Assembly (NCBI GenBank): GCA_027494035.1
Contig: JAOSJQ010000001.1
Coordinates: forward strand, 1,860,001 to 1,924,000
Source of the DNA: UTCFX2 sp002050125
Lineage (GTDB): Bacteria; Chloroflexota; Anaerolineae; Anaerolineales; UBA4823
Length of the DNA stretch: 64,000 nt
Direction of reading: 5' to 3'
This document shows, piece after piece, positions 59,012-64,000 of this stretch. The position numbers were made by a program, and so were the translations under genes. The notes beneath the pieces were generated by a model that was not told the origin of the DNA, searched no databases, and saw only the letters and a program-made list of their open reading frames with translations. How positions within the stretch are numbered: the stretch's first letter is position 1; the number at the start of each line of letters is the position of its first letter.

Positions 59012-59900
59012 ATGAATAAGATGCAGGTATTGATTATCGATGACGACAAAGATACTGCGAATTTCTTTCGTTTGGTCCTGGAACTGGTGGGGTTTGAATG
59101 CGAAATTGTGAATTCTGCCAAGCATGCGCTTGCCAGATTAGCGGCTTCTCAACCAGATTTGATCTTGCTGGATATGCGCCTGGGTCTAGAGATCGGAGGC
59201 GAGGATATTCTTTATCAGATTCGCTCGAACCCGCGTTTGGATCGAACGCGGGTCATCATCATCACCGCGTACCCCACAATGGCGGAACCGGTTTCCAACC
59301 TGGCGGATCTGATTTTACTCAAACCGGTGGACGTCGAACAACTGCGCACACTAACAAGCCGGCTGATGCTGCGCAATACGGGCACCAAGCGGATCGAATT
59401 CCGCGACCCAGTCACCGACCTGTACAACCGTGAGTTCTTCGTCACCCCGGATCGAACATGCCTTTGAGCGCTTCCGCCGCTTTAAGGATTTCATGTTTGC
59501 TCTGCTGGTCTATGAAATTCAAGCCAGCCCGGTCTCGGCGGACGCCCCGGCGCTGGAAGACTACGACCCCTTGTTGCGCTTTGTCTCCGAGCGGCTGCGA
59601 AGGTGTTTCCGCCCGACAGATACCATTGCCCGCCTGAGCGGCGAGCAATTTGCCAGCCTGCATGAAGACTTAAAGCAGCCTGGCGATATTCATATCCTGC
59701 AAAAACGCCTGCGTGAGCGCCTGACGGATCCCTACGAGATCGACAACCATCAATACAGCCTGCATTTCTCCACCGGGGCGGTCCTCAATTCACCGAAGTT
59801 CGCGACCTCTCAAGAGATGCTGGAGCGCGCGGTGCAAGCGATGACACAAGCCCGCGAGAGAGGCGTTGACGAGCTCGAAATCGTCCAACTGGACGATTAG
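59012..59900 (+). pseudogene. response regulator with degenerate GGDEF domain, one frameshift
   Basis: REC domain at residues 3-120 (acidic pocket DDDKD, phospho-acceptor Asp in LILLDMRLG, Lys in LLKPVD). The next frame continues a GGDEF-fold domain (DPVTDLYNREFFVT, then RIEHAFERFRRFKDFMFALL), but the active-site loop reads ARLSGEQFASL instead of GGDEF, so it is unlikely to make c-di-GMP. The frame breaks near 59440 in ACCCCGG; one C too many explains it. AGGAGGG precedes the ATG. Likely a regulatory or scaffold protein. Confidence 0.75.
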
Positions 59901-60227
59901 CCTGCACGGGTGTTTTCCCGCATCCAGTTTAGATAATCTTCCAGACCAGCTTCGACCGGAAGCCAGAGGATTTCCGGGGTGGTGTAGCTGTGGTGGCTGC
60001 GCAGGAAGGTTTCGATCGCGGCGTAAGCCGAGCGGCGGCTTTTGATGAGCAGCAGGAACTCCGGCTCTTGATGGGCCTCGACCTTCCCAGACGTAATGAC
60101 TGGTGATCTGGATGATTTGGACGCACGCGGCAAGCCTTTCCGCCACGAGGCGGCTGGCGAGCTGGTTGGCTTCTTCCGGGTCGCTTGTCGTTGTGAGGGC
60201 TACCCCAAATTCCGAATTGAAGCCCAT
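59897..60227 (-). pseudogene. cutA: CutA1-like divalent-cation tolerance protein, one frameshift
   Basis: The first frame gives MGFNSEFGVALTTTSDPEEA...LAACVQIIQITSHYVWEG, the second EAHQEPEFLLLIKSRRSAYAAIETFLRSHHSYTTPEILWLPVEAG. Together they are a normal CutA1 trimer subunit of about 110 residues. The frame changes near 60088 at the WxGK turn. Its start is 3 bases from the glycosylase stop. Its end overlaps the convergent response regulator by 3 bases. Confidence 0.8.
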
Positions 60228-60229
60228 CG

Positions 60230-60862
60230 TTAAGTCAATCCTTTCTTGCTGAGGTAATAATGCCAGAAAAGGCGCGCCGCAACCGCCCGCCACGGGCGAT
60301 ACGCCGCGCCGAGTTCTTCCATGCGCTGGGTGTCGGGGGTGTGCGCCAGGTTTTTGACCGCCTTCACTGCGTTTGCCAGCGCCAGGTCGCCGGTGGGCCA
60401 GGCATCCGGGCGGCGCAATGCCATCAGCAGATAGATCTCCGCCGTCCACGCGCCGATACCTTTCTGCTCCGTTAGCTTGGCGCGCGCTTCGTCGTCAGCG
60501 GCAGTTTCCAGCCAAGTCAGGTCCAGCCGTCCCTCCAGGATGGCGTGCGCCAGTTCGCGGCAGTAGCGGGTTTTCTGGCGGCTGAAGCCGATCGTCTTGA
60601 GTTGGGCGTCGTCGAACTCCAAAAAACTTTGCGGCGTCAACGGCGCTGCCGCTTTTTTGAGGCGGTCATACGCGGCTCTGGCAGAGGCAAGCGATACTTG
60701 CTGCTCGAGGATGATGTACACCAACGTGGGAAAACCCGGCTCGCGCTGCCAGAATGGCGGCGGTCCGAATTCCTGGATGACCTGCGCCAGGTCTGCGTCG
60801 CGTTTAGAGAGTGTCTTCAACCCTTTCTGGTAATCAATCTCGCTTAAAGCGCCCTGAATCAT
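60230..60862 (-). CDS. DNA-3-methyladenine glycosylase, HhH-GPD (AlkA) family
   Basis: A 210-residue base-excision enzyme. The helix-hairpin-helix reads LTEQKGIGAWTAEIYLLMAL and the catalytic Asp is in WPTGDLALANAV. The N-terminal TATA-like domain of E. coli AlkA is absent. It removes alkylated purines. Paired with cutA, 2 bases apart. Confidence 0.9.
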   Translation of the reverse strand: MIQGALSEIDYQKGLKTLSKRDADLAQVIQEFGPPPFWQREPGFPTLVYIILEQQVSLASARAAYDRLKKAAAPLTPQSFLEFDDAQLKTIGFSRQKTRYCRELAHAILEGRLDLTWLETAADDEARAKLTEQKGIGAWTAEIYLLMALRRPDAWPTGDLALANAVKAVKNLAHTPDTQRMEELGAAYRPWRAVAARLFWHYYLSKKGLT

Positions 60863-60992
60863 CTCTTAGAATCACATCCTTCCCATTCCTTGAATTCGAC
60901 AAACCCGGATTACAATAAATCTGCAGAAGAGCATTTTTTTACATTGAGATGTTGGTACAATAGGTAATGATACCAATAATTTGGAGGAATCC

Positions 60993-61676
60993 GTGCGCTT
61001 CGAAGAATTGAACTGGTTCGACGTTGAGAACTATCTCCAGACGGAAGACCGGTTGATGCTGGTGCTGGGCGCCTGTGAGCAGCACGGCTATCTCAGCCTG
61101 CTGACGGATGTGCGGATTCCGCTGGCGCTGGCGGATGCTGCCAGCGCCCAAACGGGCGTGCTTGTTGCGCCCTCGCTCAATTTTGGCAGCTCCAGCTATT
61201 TTATGGGATATCCAGGCACGCTGAGCTTGCGCGTTAGCACGCTGCTGAATCTGGTCGAAGACCTGGTGCGCTCTGCCTACCGGCATGGCTTTCGGCGCCT
61301 GCTGATTTTGAATGGTCATGGGGGCAACGACCCGGCGCGCGGCCGGCTTTACGAAATAGCCGACGAGCTTGCCGGTCTGCGGCTGGCATGGTACGCCTGG
61401 TGGACGTCGCACAGCGCAGAGTCTTTAGCGCAGAAATACGATCTGCGTCCCAGTCATGCCAACTGGATGGAGGCGTTTCCATTTACCCGGGTCGCAGAAC
61501 TGCCTGAGGTCAAAAAACCTCCGCCGCACGTCCCTGGGCTGCTTGGCGCAGAGGAAGCCCGCCGGGTCTATGGAGACGGTATGTTTGGCGGAGCCTACCA
61601 GGCGGATCCGCAAATCATGACCGAGCTTTTCGAGACCCTGTTGAAAGATGTCTTATATCTGCTCAAATTCGAATAA
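60993..61676 (+). CDS. creatininase-family amidohydrolase
   Basis: A 227-residue metal enzyme of the creatininase fold. Metal-ligand motifs are LGACEQHGYLSLLTD (Glu, His, Asp), LNGHGGNDPARG (His, Asn) and AEEARRVYGDGMFGGAYQADP at the C-terminal end. The family includes creatinine, mycofactocin and formamide amidohydrolases; the substrate here is unknown. GTG 60993 is chosen because GGAGG lies 5 bases upstream. It stands 71 bases before ridA. Confidence 0.85.
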   Translation: MRFEELNWFDVENYLQTEDRLMLVLGACEQHGYLSLLTDVRIPLALADAASAQTGVLVAPSLNFGSSSYFMGYPGTLSLRVSTLLNLVEDLVRSAYRHGFRRLLILNGHGGNDPARGRLYEIADELAGLRLAWYAWWTSHSAESLAQKYDLRPSHANWMEAFPFTRVAELPEVKKPPPHVPGLLGAEEARRVYGDGMFGGAYQADPQIMTELFETLLKDVLYLLKFE

Positions 61677-61746
61677 ATCTAGGGCGCTCTTAGGATTTTC
61701 AAATCCTTTGATAAAACGAAATCGCATAGATAACGAGGTGATCAAA

Positions 61747-62136
61747 ATGACAGAGAAACAAATTGTTCAGGCTGAAAAAGCCCCCAAGGCGCTTGGGCCC
61801 TACAATGTCGCCAACCGGTTCGGCGAGTTGGTGTTTGCTTCGGGACAACTCGGACTGGACCCAGCCACCGGAGAGCTCGTCGCCGGAGGGGTCGAGGCGG
61901 AAACTCGTCAAGCCCTGACAAATTTGCAGTACGTCCTTAAAGCTGCGGGCAGCTCGCTCAACCGGGTGCTCAAGACCACCGTGTTCTTGAGAGACATGGG
62001 CGATTTTGCCAAGATGAACGCGATTTACGGCGAATACTTCAACGTGGATTTTCCGGCTCGTTCCACGATCCAGGTTGCAGCCCTTCCGAAGGGCGGCGCT
62101 GTGGAGGTCGAGGCAATTGCATATCTGGCTAAATAA
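61747..62136 (+). CDS. ridA: RidA family enamine/imine deaminase
   Basis: A 129-residue trimer-forming protein that hydrolyses reactive enamines from PLP enzymes. Motifs are ALGPYNVANRFGELVFASGQLGLDPATGELV, the arginine in DFPARSTIQVAALPKGGAVEVEAIA and the conserved Glu near the end. The start at 61747 has GAGGTGATC upstream. Often near PLP-enzyme or amino-acid genes; here possibly cotranscribed with the creatininase gene. Confidence 0.95.
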   Translation: MTEKQIVQAEKAPKALGPYNVANRFGELVFASGQLGLDPATGELVAGGVEAETRQALTNLQYVLKAAGSSLNRVLKTTVFLRDMGDFAKMNAIYGEYFNVDFPARSTIQVAALPKGGAVEVEAIAYLAK

Positions 62137-62364
62137 CCCTGCCCGGCGGGCAGTTCTCTGAAGCTAAACTTTGTCCTACCCGAAGGCTATAGCGTGGAGG
62201 TCAGCCGTTATTTTAGCGCCCCGGCTGGCAGGACCGCGCGCATGCTGCGGGATTGTATCTGAGCTTCAGCCCCGGCTTAGCCACTGGATGAAATCTGGCT
62301 GCGACCTAAAGAATGAAAATTCCGTACTACCGCCATTTCTTTGCGAGGGTGCTGGCGTAGCGCC
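62137..62364 (+). other. spacer between ridA and the polysaccharide cluster
   Basis: A hairpin with arms CTGCCCG/CGGGCAG lies right after the ridA stop (about 62140-62154), without a T-run. Beyond it I see no convincing promoter or coding frame in about 210 bases. The boundary of the polysaccharide operon therefore remains unclear. Confidence 0.4.
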
Positions 62365-63348
62365 ATGACCAGCGTCTCGATCGTTGTCCCCTGTTACAAC
62401 GAACAGGATACCATCCAATTGCTTCTGGAAGCAATTTTCGCCCAGTCATTTCCACACGACGAGATGGAAGTGATCATCGCGGATGGGCTTTCCAAGGACC
62501 AGACCCGCCCGCGGATCGAAGAGTTCGCGCGGGCGCACCCCGAGTTGAAAGTGCACATCGTGGATAACCCAAAAGTCACCATCCCAGCCGCGCTCAATCG
62601 CGCGATTAGCGCAGCCCAGGGTGAAATCATTGTACGCCTGGACGCGCATTCCATGCCGGATTCCGAATACGTCGCGCGCTGTGTTGCCGGGCTGGAACAG
62701 GGGCTGGGCGATTCGGTCGGCGGGGTCTGGGAAATCCAACCGCGCAACGCCAGTTGGCAGGCGCGGGCAATCGCCCTGGCAGCCGCTCACCCGCTGGGCG
62801 TTGGGGATGCCCATTATCGCATTTCCCGCAAGGCGCAACTGGTGGACACCGTGCCGTTTGGGGCTTTCCGGCGCAGTCTGGTTGAGCGTGTTGGTCTATA
62901 TAATGAAGACCTGTTGACCAACGAAGATTATGAATTCAACGCGCGCGTGCGAGAGGCGGGCGGCCGCATCTGGCTCGACTCCATGATCCGCTCGGTCTAT
63001 TTTGCGCGGCCCACACTTAAGGAACTTGCGCGGCAGTATTGGCGCTACGGCTATTGGAAAGCCCGCATGCTGCGCCGCTATCCAAAGACTTTGCGCTGGC
63101 GGCAAGCGCTGCCCCCGGCGTTCATTGTCAGTTTGCTGGTTTTGGCAATCATGGCGATTTGGCAGTCCTTCGCAGGCTGGTTATTCATGTTAGAATCCTC
63201 GATCTATGTCCTGGTTCTCTTGCTGGCTGGAATACGCCTGGCATGGGAGCGGCGCGACCCGGCGCTGGTTGCAAGCCTGCCTCTGGCAATTGCGACGATG
63301 CATTTTTCTTGGGGCAGCGCCTTTTTGTGGAGCCTGATCTCTGGATGA
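62365..63348 (+). CDS. family 2 glycosyltransferase
   Basis: A 327-residue GT-A enzyme. SIVVPCYNEQDTIQ opens the nucleotide-binding fold, RLDAHSMPD is the DxD-equivalent and LTNEDYEFNARVRE the catalytic ED motif. Two membrane helices at the C-terminus (about residues 250-325) resemble ExoA-type succinoglycan transferases. It likely adds a sugar to a lipid-linked glycan at the inner membrane face. It overlaps the next gene by 4 bases (ATGA). Confidence 0.9.
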   Translation: MTSVSIVVPCYNEQDTIQLLLEAIFAQSFPHDEMEVIIADGLSKDQTRPRIEEFARAHPELKVHIVDNPKVTIPAALNRAISAAQGEIIVRLDAHSMPDSEYVARCVAGLEQGLGDSVGGVWEIQPRNASWQARAIALAAAHPLGVGDAHYRISRKAQLVDTVPFGAFRRSLVERVGLYNEDLLTNEDYEFNARVREAGGRIWLDSMIRSVYFARPTLKELARQYWRYGYWKARMLRRYPKTLRWRQALPPAFIVSLLVLAIMAIWQSFAGWLFMLESSIYVLVLLLAGIRLAWERRDPALVASLPLAIATMHFSWGSAFLWSLISG

Positions 63349-64000
63349 GTGATAATAAACCATCTCAACGCACTTATCGCTGGCAGTTGCGCGTCAGCGA
63401 ACGCCGCGCGCTGTTGATCTTAGGGGATCTGCTGGCGGGTCTGGTGGCGTTAGGAATATCGCTTTACTACTGGGGCACCAGCGAACGTTTCATGGGCTTC
63501 TCGCTAGAGTTCCTGCGCAAGCGTGTCCCGATCTGGTTTTATTTGCTGCCGCTGATCTGGCTGGTCTGCCTGTTGATGATCGAGCTGTATGATGTGCACC
63601 GGGCTGGCGATCGCGCATATTCGATGCGCGGCGTGGCTGGCGCAACCGCCCTCGGGCTGGTGTTGTACCTGGCGCTATACTTTTATTACAACGCTCCTCC
63701 CATTTCGCTGCTGCCGCGTCGGGGGGTGGCGTCATTTTTAATCCTGATCTTTGCGTTCACCCTGGCATGGCGTTGGTTGTATATTTCTGTCTTTACTGGA
63801 CCGCAGTTTAAGCGCCGGGCTTTATTGGTTGGCGGAGGGAAAAGCGGGCAGATGTTGCTGCGCGCCATCAATTGTCTGAACACCTCGCCGTTCACGATGG
63901 TCGGCATTATCGATGACGATCACCGCAAACTGGGCACAATAATCCAAGATGTCCCGGTCATCGGCTCCAGCGCTCAGCTTTTGGGCGTGGTTCAAGAGAA
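63345..64000 (+). CDS. polyisoprenyl-phosphate sugar transferase, N-terminal part
   Basis: The first 218 codons of a gene running off the right edge. Four or five membrane helices (LLILGDLLAGLVALGISLYY, WFYLLPLIWLVCLLMIELY, and two more) are followed by a Rossmann-like CoA-binding segment RALLVGGGKSGQMLLRAI. This is the N-terminal layout of WbaP/EpsL-like initiating glycosyltransferases. The catalytic transferase domain would lie beyond 64000. It presumably starts exopolysaccharide repeat-unit synthesis. Confidence 0.82.
   Translation, partial: MSDNKPSQRTYRWQLRVSERRALLILGDLLAGLVALGISLYYWGTSERFMGFSLEFLRKRVPIWFYLLPLIWLVCLLMIELYDVHRAGDRAYSMRGVAGATALGLVLYLALYFYYNAPPISLLPRRGVASFLILIFAFTLAWRWLYISVFTGPQFKRRALLVGGGKSGQMLLRAINCLNTSPFTMVGIIDDDHRKLGTIIQDVPVIGSSAQLLGVVQE

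Overview
The window looks like a chromosomal contig from an uncultured member of the Chloroflexota, most likely class Anaerolineae. The basis is gene order and protein flavour: rpsB-tsf-pyrH-frr-uppS-cdsA, thrS-infC-rpmI-rplT, a TGS-less ThrRS, a cobalt ECF transporter and a type III restriction system. Sequence composition is GC-rich except inside the restriction locus. No rRNA and no CRISPR array are present. Three tRNA genes (Lys-TTT, Val-GAC, Ala-GGC) lack an encoded CCA.

Layout. 1-7.3 kb, minus strand: a sulfur-assimilation cluster (cysteine synthase, JAMM protease, DUF4395) behind a strong promoter and a long structured leader, then lysine 2,3-aminomutase, a frameshifted lipoprotein, carboxypeptidase M32 and a SerA-like dehydrogenase. 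7.4-13.7 kb: a REC-GAF-PAS-GGDEF-EAL protein and a MacAB-type ABC exporter. 13.9-18 kb: a GltD-like oxidoreductase behind a perfect CRP-type palindrome, then gyrA. 18-25.6 kb: birA, rpsB-tsf, pyrH, frr, a uppS-cdsA fusion, and metK under a SAM-I riboswitch. 25.6-29.2 kb: cbiMQO with a Fur-family regulator whose promoter carries a 22-bp perfect palindrome, then thioredoxin. 29.4-34.5 kb: tRNA-Lys, a SIS isomerase/deaminase, pncC, small and membrane proteins, and metG with a Met-codon-rich leader ORF and attenuator. 34.6-40.5 kb: a type III R-M island (mod, GIY-YIG, res) containing palindromic repeats. 40.6-45.5 kb: ABM, YceD/DUF177, RdgB, a NarL-type histidine kinase, a hydrolase, tRNA-Val, msrB. 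45.5-49.3 kb: Thr T-box, thrS and infC-rpmI-rplT. 49.4-55.2 kb: a membrane protein, a sugar dehydrogenase, a membrane-anchored M1 peptidase, and an insertion sequence with a 7-bp target duplication. 55.2-60.9 kb: tRNA-Ala, a Leu T-box ahead of a zinc-ribbon protein and leuS, a degenerate GGDEF regulator, cutA and a DNA glycosylase. 61-64 kb: creatininase-family protein, ridA and the start of a polysaccharide cluster.

Most notable points: (1) a GIY-YIG nuclease ORF bounded by identical 29-bp copies of a palindromic repeat, the same repeat forming a five-unit 84-bp in-frame array inside the adjacent mod gene; (2) a candidate methionine leader-peptide attenuator upstream of metG; (3) an unassigned rod-shaped leader RNA upstream of cysM; (4) an AUC start codon for infC; (5) seven genes broken by small indels, several in C or G runs, which argues for sequence error rather than gene decay.
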